This document shows, one piece after another, positions 1-5,781 of a stretch of DNA of 6,132 nt. The position numbers were made by a program, and so were the translations under genes. Source of the DNA: an uncultured Ellagibacter sp. (lineage in GTDB: Bacteria > Actinomycetota > Coriobacteriia > Coriobacteriales > Eggerthellaceae); contig CAKTSW010000092.1 of NCBI GenBank assembly GCA_934613165.1, positions 1-6,132 on the forward strand, read 5' to 3'. Numbering within the stretch: the first letter of the stretch is position 1; each line of letters starts with the position of its first letter. A model generated the notes under the pieces. It saw nothing but the letters and a program-made list of their open reading frames with translations. It was not told the origin of the DNA and did not search any database.

Positions 1-191
1 CCGAGGCAATGCGCTACCACAGCCTGCAGATCACCCCGTACGCCATGCTTTCCCGCGCCGTGTGCATGCAGCGCGGAAACACCCTCGTCATCAACCTCCC
101 CGGCAGCGAGAAGGCCGCCCGTGAGAATTGGGACGGCATCGTCGCGGCGCTTCCCCATGCCGTGAAGATGATGGCCGGCGGCGGCCACTGA
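1..191 (+). CDS. Molybdopterin biosynthesis protein, MogA/MoaB family (3' end only)
   Basis: Only the last 62 codons are in the window; the reading frame begins at position 3 and stops with TGA at 189-191. Proteins of this family (MogA/MoaB/Cnx1G) adenylylate molybdopterin in the cytoplasm before molybdenum insertion. The visible segment carries the family's C-terminal signature: a Met-Arg start of helix, a TPxAMLSRAV segment, then R-G-x-T-L-V-I-N-L-P-G-S-x-K-A, where the LPGS loop is part of the MPT-binding site, and a final helix ending in Gly-Gly-His. The upstream part is unseen, so this could be a stand-alone MogA/MoaB or the C-terminal half of a MoaC-MoaB type fusion. The gene ends its transcription unit: a terminator lies 40 bases after the stop codon and the next gene appears to have its own promoter. 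Family assignment is fairly sure; the exact paralogue is not. Confidence 0.82.
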   Translation, partial: EAMRYHSLQITPYAMLSRAVCMQRGNTLVINLPGSEKAARENWDGIVAALPHAVKMMAGGGH

Positions 192-231
192 TCGTGCGCG
201 GCGCAGCGCCGCATGTGTCAGCTTTGTTTCC

Positions 232-270
232 AAAAGCGTCCGAATCGACTCGTCGTTCGGGCGCTTTTTT
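232..270 (+). terminator. Rho-independent terminator after the mog-like gene
   Basis: The arms at 232-244 and 256-268 form a 13-bp stem (AAAAGCGTCCGAA with TTCGGGCGCTTTT) containing one G-U pair. The loop at 245-255 can itself close by three pairs (246-248 with 253-255) around a CTCG tetraloop. A run of six T (265-270) follows directly. Its position between the mog-like stop codon and the alr promoter fits a terminator that insulates the two genes. Confidence 0.85.
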
Positions 271-285
271 CATGAGTGCTATACT
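256..285 (+). promoter_or_regulatory. Possible alr promoter overlapping the terminator
   Basis: TATACT at 280-285 is a good match to a -10 box and lies about 38 bases before the alr start codon. The only -35-like hexamer at suitable spacing is TTCGGG at 256-261 (18-base spacer). It is poor and lies inside the 3' arm of the preceding terminator. The -10 box is the main support. Transcription would begin near 292 and give a short leader of about 30 bases. Confidence 0.4.
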
Positions 286-306
286 TTTCAACCGATTGAA
301 CGCGAC

Positions 307-314
307 GAGAAAGG
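307..314 (+). promoter_or_regulatory. Ribosome binding site supporting the GTG start of alr
   Basis: GAGAAAGG at 307-314 is a recognisable Shine-Dalgarno sequence nine bases before the GTG at 324. The next in-frame start, ATG at 396, has no purine-rich site at suitable distance (upstream bases are mostly CAG repeats and CATCCC). The site therefore favours the longer protein with its N-terminal extension. Confidence 0.6.
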
Positions 315-323
315 CTTGGATCG

Positions 324-1634
324 GTGGAGGAGCTCATCAACGGCTTCACGGGGTTTGCCCGCAAGGCTCAGCAACAGCAGAAACAGCAGCATCCCATGCT
401 GCGTTCGACGAAGCCGGCGGAAGAGCGCGCGCCCGAGGAGGAAGAGCCGGCCGAGAAGCCCGTGTTCGACCCCGACAAGCTCGCGCTTATCCCCGAGACC
501 GATCGCCGCTGGTCGTGGGTTGAAATCGACCTGGGTGCCATCAGGCACAACGTTGGCGTGGCCCGCAGCATCATCGGCCGCGACACGCGTCTGCTCGCCG
601 TGGTGAAAGCGGACGCCTACGGGCACGGCGCCGTGCAGGTGGCGAAATGCGCGCTCGCTGCGGGCGCCGACTACCTGGCGGTGGCCACGGTGGACGAGGG
701 CATCAAGCTGCGCGAGGGCCTCGTCGGCGCGCCTGTCCTCATTTTGTCCCAGCCGCCCATCTCGTCCATCCCGCTTCTTCTTGCCTACAAGATCATGCCG
801 AGCGTCTACACGCCCGATTTCGCCATCGCGTACGCGGAGAAGGCCGACGAGTACGGCGTCCGCGCGCCGTTCCATCTGGCGGTGAACACGGGCATGAACC
901 GCATCGGCGTGCGATTCGACGAGGTGGTCGACTTCATGCGCAAGGTGAGCTTCCACCGCGCGCTCGACCTCGTCGGCACGTTCACGCACTTCGCGACCGC
1001 GGATTGCGAGGGCACGCTCGACTTCAGCATCCAGGCGAAGCGCTTCTACGAAGCCGTCCAGTCGCTGCGTGAGGTGGGAATCGACCCCGGCATCGTGCAT
1101 TGCGCGAACTCCGCGGCGACGGTGCGCTACCCTAAGGTCCACTTCGACATGGTGCGCTGGGGCGTTTCGCTCTACGGCCTGCACACCTGCCCCGAAACGC
1201 GCACGATGGTCGACCTCAAGCCGGCCATGAGCGTGCATGCCCGCATCACGGACACGCGCGTGCTTCCCATGAGCGAGGGCGTGAGCTACGGCCTGAACTA
1301 CCGCAGCCCCGGCAGCGTGAAGATCTGCACGATTCCTGTCGGGTACGCCGATGGCCTGAACAGGCGCCTGTCAGGGCAGACCGACTTCATCGTCGACGGG
1401 GCGCGCGTGCGCCAGGTCGGCAACATCTGCATGGACCAGTGCATGTTCGAAGTCGACTTGCGCACCTACGGCACGCGCCGCCGCATCGACCCGCAGATCG
1501 GCGACGAGGTGGTGCTCGTGGGGCGCCAGGGCGATTCCGTGGTGACGCTCGACGACATGGCGAACAAGGTCGGGACGATTCACTACGAGCTCGCCTGCGC
1601 GTTCGGGATGAGGATGCCGAAGGTGTACGTGTAG
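324..1634 (+). CDS. alr: Alanine racemase (PLP-dependent, N-terminally extended)
   Basis: Interconverts L- and D-alanine in the cytoplasm, supplying D-Ala for peptidoglycan (EC 5.1.1.1). The protein has 436 residues against roughly 360-390 for typical Alr. The excess is a polar extension, residues 1-65, with a Gln run (17-22) and a Glu/Pro-rich stretch (31-48). The TIM-barrel domain begins at W65-V66-E67-I68-D69. Recognisable sites: PLP lysine K95 in VVKADAYGHG, TGMNRIG at 189-195 with R193, HCANSAA at 259-265, R278 facing the PLP ring, catalytic Tyr Y322 in SYG, YADG at 341-344 and MDQ at 370-372. Two oddities stand out by motif alignment. The usual carbamylated Lys (KxDTGM) is A186, with N188 for Asp. 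The C-terminal residue matching Tyr354 of the Geobacillus enzyme is M429. The core is complete, so racemase activity is expected, but substrate range could differ from plain alanine. GTG start chosen from the ribosome binding site. Confidence 0.93.
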   Translation: MEELINGFTGFARKAQQQQKQQHPMLRSTKPAEERAPEEEEPAEKPVFDPDKLALIPETDRRWSWVEIDLGAIRHNVGVARSIIGRDTRLLAVVKADAYGHGAVQVAKCALAAGADYLAVATVDEGIKLREGLVGAPVLILSQPPISSIPLLLAYKIMPSVYTPDFAIAYAEKADEYGVRAPFHLAVNTGMNRIGVRFDEVVDFMRKVSFHRALDLVGTFTHFATADCEGTLDFSIQAKRFYEAVQSLREVGIDPGIVHCANSAATVRYPKVHFDMVRWGVSLYGLHTCPETRTMVDLKPAMSVHARITDTRVLPMSEGVSYGLNYRSPGSVKICTIPVGYADGLNRRLSGQTDFIVDGARVRQVGNICMDQCMFEVDLRTYGTRRRIDPQIGDEVVLVGRQGDSVVTLDDMANKVGTIHYELACAFGMRMPKVYV

Positions 1635-1652
1635 GGAAGCGCGCTGTCGTCC

Positions 1653-1763
1653 GGGATTTCTCCCGACATGCTCAGTCGCTCGGCAGTCCTGCTCGCGCGA
1701 ACAGCCCACTGGGCTGTTCGGCTCGTGCGGAACTCGCTTGGTGAGCACATCGGGAGAAATCCC
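1653..1763 (+). repeat. Structured palindromic repeat, copy 1 (111 bp)
   Basis: The element starts 18 bases after the alr stop codon. The outer arms GGGATTTCTCCCGA (1653-1666) and its exact complement (1750-1763) form 14 bp. After a 2+2 mismatch, TGCTCA (1669-1674) pairs with TGAGCA (1742-1747). The centre is a perfect 10-bp stem, CGAACAGCCC (1698-1707) with GGGCTGTTCG (1711-1720), around a 3-base loop. Between outer and central stems lie two blocks shared with copy 2: 1673-1696 and 1717-1739. These can pair imperfectly (for example 1685-1687 with 1732-1734, 1688-1689 with 1729-1730, 1691-1692 with 1727-1728, 1694-1695 with 1724-1725), so the whole element can fold as one long bulged hairpin. 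There is no U-tract after it, so it is not a standard terminator. Confidence 0.88.
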
Positions 1764-1821
1764 TGCATCGTTTCAACTGCTCGGCGGCAAGGCGGGCGCG
1801 CTCAGCTGCTCAAACGGCTTT

Positions 1822-1895
1822 GCTTTGTGGGCACGCTGCTCCACCGCCTATGTTTTCCAAGACTGAGGGAGCGGGAGGCGGTGCGCCCACAAAGC
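1822..1895. repeat. Inverted repeat overlapping repeat copy 2 (alternative hairpin)
   Basis: GCTTTGTGGGC (1822-1832) is an exact complement of GCCCACAAAGC (1885-1895), and CACCGCCT (1842-1849) of AGGCGGTG (1876-1883). The two stems stack with a 9-base bulge on the left and one base on the right. The right arm lies inside the left half of repeat copy 2, so this hairpin and the copy 2 fold cannot both form. The left arm reads like a partial inverted duplicate of the copy 2 end. Confidence 0.65.
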
Positions 1896-1981
1896 GAGTT
1901 CCGCACGAGCCGAAAGTGACTAAATGTCACTTTCGTGCGAGCAGGACTGCCGAGCGACTGGGTGTAGCGCCTCCCGCTCCC
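1867..1981 (-). repeat. Structured palindromic repeat, copy 2 (115 bp, inverted)
   Basis: This has the same architecture as copy 1 on the opposite strand. The outer arms GGGAGCGGGAGGCG (1867-1880) and its exact complement (1968-1981) form 14 bp. The central stem CGAAAGTGAC (1911-1920) with GTCACTTTCG (1926-1935) is 10 bp around TAAAT. The block at 1937-1960 is the exact reverse complement of 1673-1696 in copy 1 (24 of 24). The block at 1892-1914 is the exact reverse complement of 1717-1739 (23 of 23). The outer arms and the inner part of the central stem are unrelated in sequence to those of copy 1 but equally well paired. It ends 53 bases before the glycosylase start codon. Confidence 0.88.
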
Positions 1982-2021
1982 GGCGGGACGGTTTGTTCGC
2001 CATGCGTTTCGCTTGGACTTG

Positions 2022-2028
2022 AAGGGGG
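2022..2028 (+). promoter_or_regulatory. Ribosome binding site that decides the udg start
   Basis: AAGGGGG at 2022-2028 is the Shine-Dalgarno sequence. It lies six bases before the ATG at 2035 but directly abuts the in-frame ATG at 2029, which is too close for initiation. The start at 2035 is therefore preferred, giving a protein beginning MSKPH. Confidence 0.65.
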
Positions 2029-2034
2029 ATGGGA

Positions 2035-2772
2035 ATGTCGAAACCTCATATTCCGCTCGACGAGATTCGCGCTTCGGTCGAGGCGTGCCATCGCTGCCCG
2101 CTTGCCGGAGGACGAACGCAAACCGTGTTCGGCGTGGGCAATCCCCAGGCGCGCGTGCTCATCGTGGGTGAGGCCCCGGGCCGCAACGAGGATTTGCAGG
2201 GCGAGCCGTTCGTGGGCGCGGCGGGGCATCTGCTCGACGAGCTTTTGGCGGTCGCCGGCCTTGCGCGCGGCGACGTGTTCATCGCGAACGTTCTGAAGTG
2301 CCGCCCTCCCGGAAACCGCGACCCACGCCCCGAGGAAATCGAGCTGTGCGCTCCGTTTCTGCGTGAGCAGACGCGCACCATCATGCCCGACTTCATCGTG
2401 ACGCTCGGCAACTTCGCGACCAAGTTCATCCTGAAGACCGAAATCGGCATAACGCGCCTTCATGGGACGCTCCAGCATGCGGGGCGCTTCAACGTGTTCC
2501 CGATCTTCCACCCTGCGGCGGCGCTGTACGACAGCCGTAAACGCGAATCGCTCGAAAACGACTTCGCCACGCTGGGGGAGCTTCTACGCCAGGCGGGTAT
2601 CGAGGGAAGCCTTGCGGCTCAAGCGGCGGCAAGGCAGAAGGCTCAGGAGCAGGCACGGCTCCAGGCGGCGCAGGCCGCATCGGCCGCTGCTGCGAACGCG
2701 GCCCCTCGCTCTCTCGATCGACCTGAAGAGGCGCAGCCCGGAAGCGTGCCCGAACAACCTCATTTGCTCTAA
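2035..2772 (+). CDS. Uracil-DNA glycosylase, family 4 (4Fe-4S)
   Basis: Removes uracil from DNA as the first step of base excision repair. The protein has 245 residues. The iron-sulfur ligands fit the family 4 pattern: C18-x2-C21 near the N-terminus, then C89 in VLKCRPPGNRDP and C105 in ELCAPFL (C-x15-C). The active-site motif GEAPGRNED is at 45-53, followed by GEPFVGAAG (57-64), and the second catalytic-loop motif HP is at 159-160 in FPIFHPAAALY. The catalytic domain ends near residue 188. Residues 192-225 form an Ala/Gln/Arg-rich, probably helical tail, and a Pro/Glu-rich end follows. The tail goes beyond the minimal enzyme and its role is unknown. folC starts 15 bases after the stop, so the two are probably co-transcribed. 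No clear promoter is visible directly upstream. The family assignment is firm; the gene name varies in use, so none is given. Confidence 0.93.
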   Translation: MSKPHIPLDEIRASVEACHRCPLAGGRTQTVFGVGNPQARVLIVGEAPGRNEDLQGEPFVGAAGHLLDELLAVAGLARGDVFIANVLKCRPPGNRDPRPEEIELCAPFLREQTRTIMPDFIVTLGNFATKFILKTEIGITRLHGTLQHAGRFNVFPIFHPAAALYDSRKRESLENDFATLGELLRQAGIEGSLAAQAAARQKAQEQARLQAAQAASAAAANAAPRSLDRPEEAQPGSVPEQPHLL

Positions 2773-2787
2773 CGTTGGGAAACGACG

Positions 2788-4131
2788 ATGACCTTCAACG
2801 CAATCGAATACATCAACACGCCCCGGTGGCTCACGTCGCGGCTGGGGCTTGATCGGACGCGCGAGCTGCTCGACCGTCTTGGCAGGCCCCAGGATTCCCT
2901 GCGGTTCGTGCATGTCGCGGGGACCAACGGGAAGGGCTCGACCTGCGCGTTCCTTTCGTCCATCCTCGTCGCAGCGGGGTATAAAACGGGGCTTTTCACG
3001 AGCCCCTACATTGAGACGTTCTACGAGCGGATCCGCGTCAACGGCGAGAACATCTCCGACGACGACCTCGTCCGGGCCACGCTTCGGGTTCGTGATGCGG
3101 CTGAGGCGATGGAGGCGGAAGGCGGCGAGCATCCGACCGAGTTCGAGCTCATGACCGCCGTCGCGCTCGTGCATTTCGCGCACGTGAAGTGCGATATCGT
3201 GGTGTTGGAGGTGGGGCTCGGCGGACGCCTTGACTCGACGAATGTCATCGATGCGCCCGAGGTGGCGGTCATCGCGCCGATCGCGCTCGATCACACTAAC
3301 TTGCTTGGGAGCACGCTCGGCGAAATCGCGCGCGAGAAGGCGGGCATCATCAAGCCCTCGTCCGTCGTCGTGTCGTGGCCCCAGGATGCCGAAGCTATGG
3401 AAGTCGTTCGCGCGAAGGTGGACGAATGCGGTTGCGGGCTGCAAATTCCCGACTTCGTCGAGCTTTCCGTGGGTGAGGTTTCCTCCTCGTCGGAAGCGGA
3501 CGTTAGCGCTGGAGAGCCGAGCGTTCCGCGTCGCGCCTTCGCCTATCGGGGGACGCGCTACGCGATGCGCCTTCTGGGCACGTACCAGCCGTCGAACGCG
3601 GCGCTTGCCATCGAAGCCGCGTATGCCCTTCGCCTGCGCGGGTGGAACGTTCCCGACCAAGCGATAACCGAAGGCGTTGCGGCGACCGTTTGGCCTGCGC
3701 GTTTCGAGCTGCTCGACCAGCCGAAGGGCTGCCCGCGCGTCGTCGTCGACGGGGGGCACAACCCGCAGGGTGCGGGTGTGCTCGCGGCATCGCTTCGCGA
3801 CGTGTTCCCCGGCGAACGCCCGGTGTTTCTTATCGGCGTGCTTGCCGACAAGGACTATCGCCACATGCTCGATTGCGTGGTTTCCCTGAGCAGTGCCTTC
3901 GTGTGCGTGACGCCGCCGAACCCTCGCGCGCTTTCGGCGCACGACCTGGCGCAGGCGATTCGGGAAGCCGCCGGCCCCGAGAACCCGGCGCCCATCGAAG
4001 AAGCCTCCGATTTCCCCGACGCGGTGTGTCGTGCACGCGAACTGGCCGGGGCGCACGGGCTCATCTGCGCGTTCGGAAGCCTCTACTCGGTCGGCGACGT
4101 GAAGGCCGCGTTCGCCGAGGCGGGGGAATAG
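2788..4131 (+). CDS. folC: Bifunctional folylpolyglutamate synthase/dihydrofolate synthase
   Basis: ATP-dependent ligase of the Mur ligase superfamily. It adds glutamate to dihydropteroate and/or extends the polyglutamate tail of folates in the cytoplasm. The protein has 447 residues, close to the usual 420-450. Visible motifs in order: P-loop GTNGKGST (45-52), folate/Omega-loop segment FTSPYIETFYERIRVNG (70-86), EVGLGGRLDSTN (141-152) with Mg-ligand E141, the EKAGIIKP segment (183-190) with the likely modified lysine K184, YQPSNA (266-271), WPARFE (302-307), DGGHNPQG (321-328, usually DGAHNP) and GSLYSVGDV (430-438). Residues 227-248 are a Ser/Glu-rich, poorly conserved linker. The start ATG is preceded by a modest Shine-Dalgarno (TGGGA, 2776-2780). 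The sequence alone cannot say whether both activities are present. The unit ends at the terminator 67 bases downstream. Confidence 0.95.
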   Translation: MTFNAIEYINTPRWLTSRLGLDRTRELLDRLGRPQDSLRFVHVAGTNGKGSTCAFLSSILVAAGYKTGLFTSPYIETFYERIRVNGENISDDDLVRATLRVRDAAEAMEAEGGEHPTEFELMTAVALVHFAHVKCDIVVLEVGLGGRLDSTNVIDAPEVAVIAPIALDHTNLLGSTLGEIAREKAGIIKPSSVVVSWPQDAEAMEVVRAKVDECGCGLQIPDFVELSVGEVSSSSEADVSAGEPSVPRRAFAYRGTRYAMRLLGTYQPSNAALAIEAAYALRLRGWNVPDQAITEGVAATVWPARFELLDQPKGCPRVVVDGGHNPQGAGVLAASLRDVFPGERPVFLIGVLADKDYRHMLDCVVSLSSAFVCVTPPNPRALSAHDLAQAIREAAGPENPAPIEEASDFPDAVCRARELAGAHGLICAFGSLYSVGDVKAAFAEAGE

Positions 4132-4198
4132 GCGGGGTTCGAATCCCTCCCTTGCAACAGGGCGGTCCTGCTTGTCGCTGTTCTCCTCGTTTTTCTTC

Positions 4199-4230
4199 AA
4201 GGCGTTGCCGTAACGGCAACGCCTTTTTTT
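4199..4230 (+). terminator. Strong rho-independent terminator after folC
   Basis: A perfect 12-bp stem (AA plus GGCGTTGCCG at 4199-4210, with CGGCAACGCC plus TT at 4214-4225) closes on a TAA loop, and seven T follow the GC-rich stem (4224-4230). The reverse strand lacks a comparable T-run, so it acts on + strand transcripts. It separates udg-folC from the cyd unit. Confidence 0.95.
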
Positions 4231-4259
4231 CACCTTATTGAAACTTCTTCCTAACAACT

Positions 4260-4308
4260 ATTGATACAGTGTATCGATGTGTTATAGAATGGTTACTGTA
4301 TTAGTAAC
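4260..4308 (+). promoter_or_regulatory. cydA promoter with two operator-like palindromes
   Basis: The region between the terminator and cydA is AT-rich, unlike its surroundings. TTGATA (4261-4266) is a good -35. TATAGA (4283-4288, 16-base spacer) or TAGAAT (4285-4290, 18-base spacer) serves as -10, placing the start of transcription near 4295. Palindrome 1, ATTGATAC-AGT-GTATCGAT (4260-4278, one mismatch), covers the -35. Palindrome 2, GTTACT-GTATT-AGTAAC (4292-4308, perfect), covers the expected start site. Both positions suit repressor binding. Neither matches well the Rex, ArcA or FNR sites I know; the TTGAT/ATCGA half-sites of palindrome 1 resemble FNR/CRP halves but are spaced too far apart. 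The regulator is unknown. Confidence 0.65.
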
Positions 4309-4338
4309 AATTAGTCAACGGAAGAGGGGGGATTCGTC

Positions 4339-5781
4339 ATGGAAGCGTTGACCGACGTGGTTGTGCTGTCGCGTATACAGTTTGCTCTCACGGTTGCGTA
4401 CCACTTCATATTCGTGCCGCTTTCGATAGGGCTCGGATTGATTACGGCGATTTTCGCGACGAAGTACTACCGTTCGAAAGACGAGAAGGACGGCGCGGCG
4501 ACGCGTTTTTGGGTGAGGATCTTCACGGCGACGTTCGCCATCGGCGTGGCGACCGGCATCACCATGGAGTTCTCCTTCGGCACGAATTGGGCCGACTACT
4601 CGCGTTTCGTGGGCGACATCTTCGGTGCGCCGCTCGCCGCCGAGGCGCTCTTCGCGTTCTTCTTGGAGTCGGTGTTCTTGGGCGTGCTTTTGTTCGGCCG
4701 CAACAAGGTTTCGCGCAGGTTCTACACCGTTTCCGCCTGGCTCGTGTGGGTGGGGTCGTGCCTGAGCGCGCTCTGGATCCTCATCGCTAACTCGTGGATG
4801 CAGACGCCGGCAGGCGCGAGTCTCGCCGCCGACGGCAAGCGGGCCATCATCACCGACTTCCTCGCCGCTGCGACCAACCCGTCGATCGTGCCGCGCTACA
4901 CGCACGTCGTCGTCGCGCTGCTCATCATGGGCGCGTTCGCGTCGCTTGCGGTCGGCGGATGGTACCTGCTGAAGAAAAAGCACGTCGGCTTCGCGATGAA
5001 GACGGTGCGCATCGGCGCGATCGTCGGCATCGTCGCTTCCTGCGCGATGATCGTGACGGCGCACGCCTCGGCCGTGCAGGTGTCGCAGGAACAGCCGACG
5101 AAGCTCGCCATGATGGAGGGCATGTACGCAGACGAGGTTCCGCCGCTGTACGCGTTCGGCTGGGTCGACGAGGAAAATCAGCAGGTCATCGCACCCTTCG
5201 CCATTCCCGGCGGCACAAGCTTCCTTGCCACTGGCACGTGGGATGCCGAGTATCAGGGCCTGAACTCCCTCGCGCAGACCGACAAGTACGCCGACATGGA
5301 CGTCGAAGACCAGCCCGTGAACTTGGTGTTCCAGTCGTATCACCTCATGGTCGCCATGTATGGCCTCATCCTTGTGACGGCGGTGCTTGCCATCGTGTTC
5401 ACGATGCGCGGCGGGCGGGTCAAGTCGATGCGTTGGCTGCAGAAGCTCTTCGTCATATCGCCCCTGTTCCCGTTCATCGCCATACAGGTGGGTTGGGTCA
5501 CGGCCGAGGTCGGTCGTCAGCCGTGGGTCGTCTATCCTTCCGCAACCGGCCCCGACGGCGTGTCCCTGCTGACGAGCGACGCGATCTCGCAATCGGTTTC
5601 GGCCCCCGAGCTCTTGACCACGCTCGCGATCTTCATCGCGGTGTACGCGCTTCTTTTCGTCGGGTGGGCGCGCGTGGTGTCGCACCTGATCAGCCGTGGT
5701 CCGATCGATGATGAAGGTCCGAACGATGCGAAGGCGCAGCTTGCGGGTGCTGCGGGCAGCGAAGGCGGTGAGGGACGATGA
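4339..5781 (+). CDS. cydA: Cytochrome bd quinol oxidase subunit I
   Basis: The heme-bearing subunit of the membrane-bound terminal oxidase that takes electrons from quinol and reduces O2 to water at high affinity. The protein has 480 residues with about nine hydrophobic spans (roughly 13-40, 60-80, 95-120, 128-151, 186-210, 222-243, 333-355, 371-391, 425-446) and no cleavable signal peptide. Matched to E. coli CydA, the expected ligands and proton-path residues are present: H22 (H19, heme b595), E102 and E110 (E99, E107), H189 (H186) and M337 (M393) for heme b558, K255 and E260 in the quinol Q-loop (K252, E257), and E390 in AEVGRQPW (E445). The K255-M337 distance of about 80 residues, against about 140 in E. 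coli, marks the short Q-loop subtype. The ribosome binding site AGAGGGGGG (4323-4331) precedes the ATG by seven bases. cydB overlaps the stop codon. Confidence 0.97.
   Translation: MEALTDVVVLSRIQFALTVAYHFIFVPLSIGLGLITAIFATKYYRSKDEKDGAATRFWVRIFTATFAIGVATGITMEFSFGTNWADYSRFVGDIFGAPLAAEALFAFFLESVFLGVLLFGRNKVSRRFYTVSAWLVWVGSCLSALWILIANSWMQTPAGASLAADGKRAIITDFLAAATNPSIVPRYTHVVVALLIMGAFASLAVGGWYLLKKKHVGFAMKTVRIGAIVGIVASCAMIVTAHASAVQVSQEQPTKLAMMEGMYADEVPPLYAFGWVDEENQQVIAPFAIPGGTSFLATGTWDAEYQGLNSLAQTDKYADMDVEDQPVNLVFQSYHLMVAMYGLILVTAVLAIVFTMRGGRVKSMRWLQKLFVISPLFPFIAIQVGWVTAEVGRQPWVVYPSATGPDGVSLLTSDAISQSVSAPELLTTLAIFIAVYALLFVGWARVVSHLISRGPIDDEGPNDAKAQLAGAAGSEGGEGR

Larger units (their letters stand above)
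1635..2034. other. 400-base non-coding region built of inverted repeats
   Basis: No credible gene lies between alr and the uracil-DNA glycosylase gene. Open frames here have no ribosome binding site and run through the inverted repeats. The stretch holds two copies of a structured repeat in opposite orientation (1653-1763 and 1867-1981), a spacer (1764-1821) in which I see nothing recognisable, and a third inverted repeat (1822-1895) overlapping the second copy. The last 53 bases before the glycosylase gene show no convincing -10/-35 pair. The downstream genes may therefore be read from the alr promoter through the repeats, or from a promoter I cannot recognise. Confidence 0.7.

Noticed and set aside
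198..212. Small hairpin GCGGCG-CAG-CGCCGC just after the mog-like stop
   Set aside because: It has only six pairs, no T-run follows, and the proper terminator lies 20 bases further on.
1668..1919. Open frame of 83 codons across the first repeat and spacer
   Set aside because: No ribosome binding site. It consists largely of inverted-repeat sequence, and its codons show none of the G/C third-position bias of the real genes.
2029..2034. Earlier in-frame ATG for the glycosylase gene at 2029
   Set aside because: The Shine-Dalgarno run ends at 2028, directly against this codon. The ATG at 2035 has workable spacing.
1820..2296. Open frame of 158 codons running through repeat copy 2 into the glycosylase gene
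   Set aside because: More than half overlaps the well-supported glycosylase in another frame, and the rest is repeat DNA. No start signal is visible.
4070..4157. Possible tRNA gene suggested by the T-arm-like sequence
   Set aside because: The bases where D- and anticodon arms should lie encode the conserved end of FolC and show no matching stems. There is no CCA end or pairing acceptor strand.
2584..4257. Long reverse-strand open frame (557 codons) opposite folC
   Set aside because: It is the antisense shadow of a GC-rich gene, very rich in Arg/His/Asp/Val as such shadows are. folC motifs on the + strand are unambiguous.
4315..5685. Long reverse-strand open frame (456 codons) opposite cydA
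   Set aside because: Antisense shadow of cydA with Arg/His/Glu/Asp-rich composition and no recognisable family, while cydA shows all expected heme ligands.
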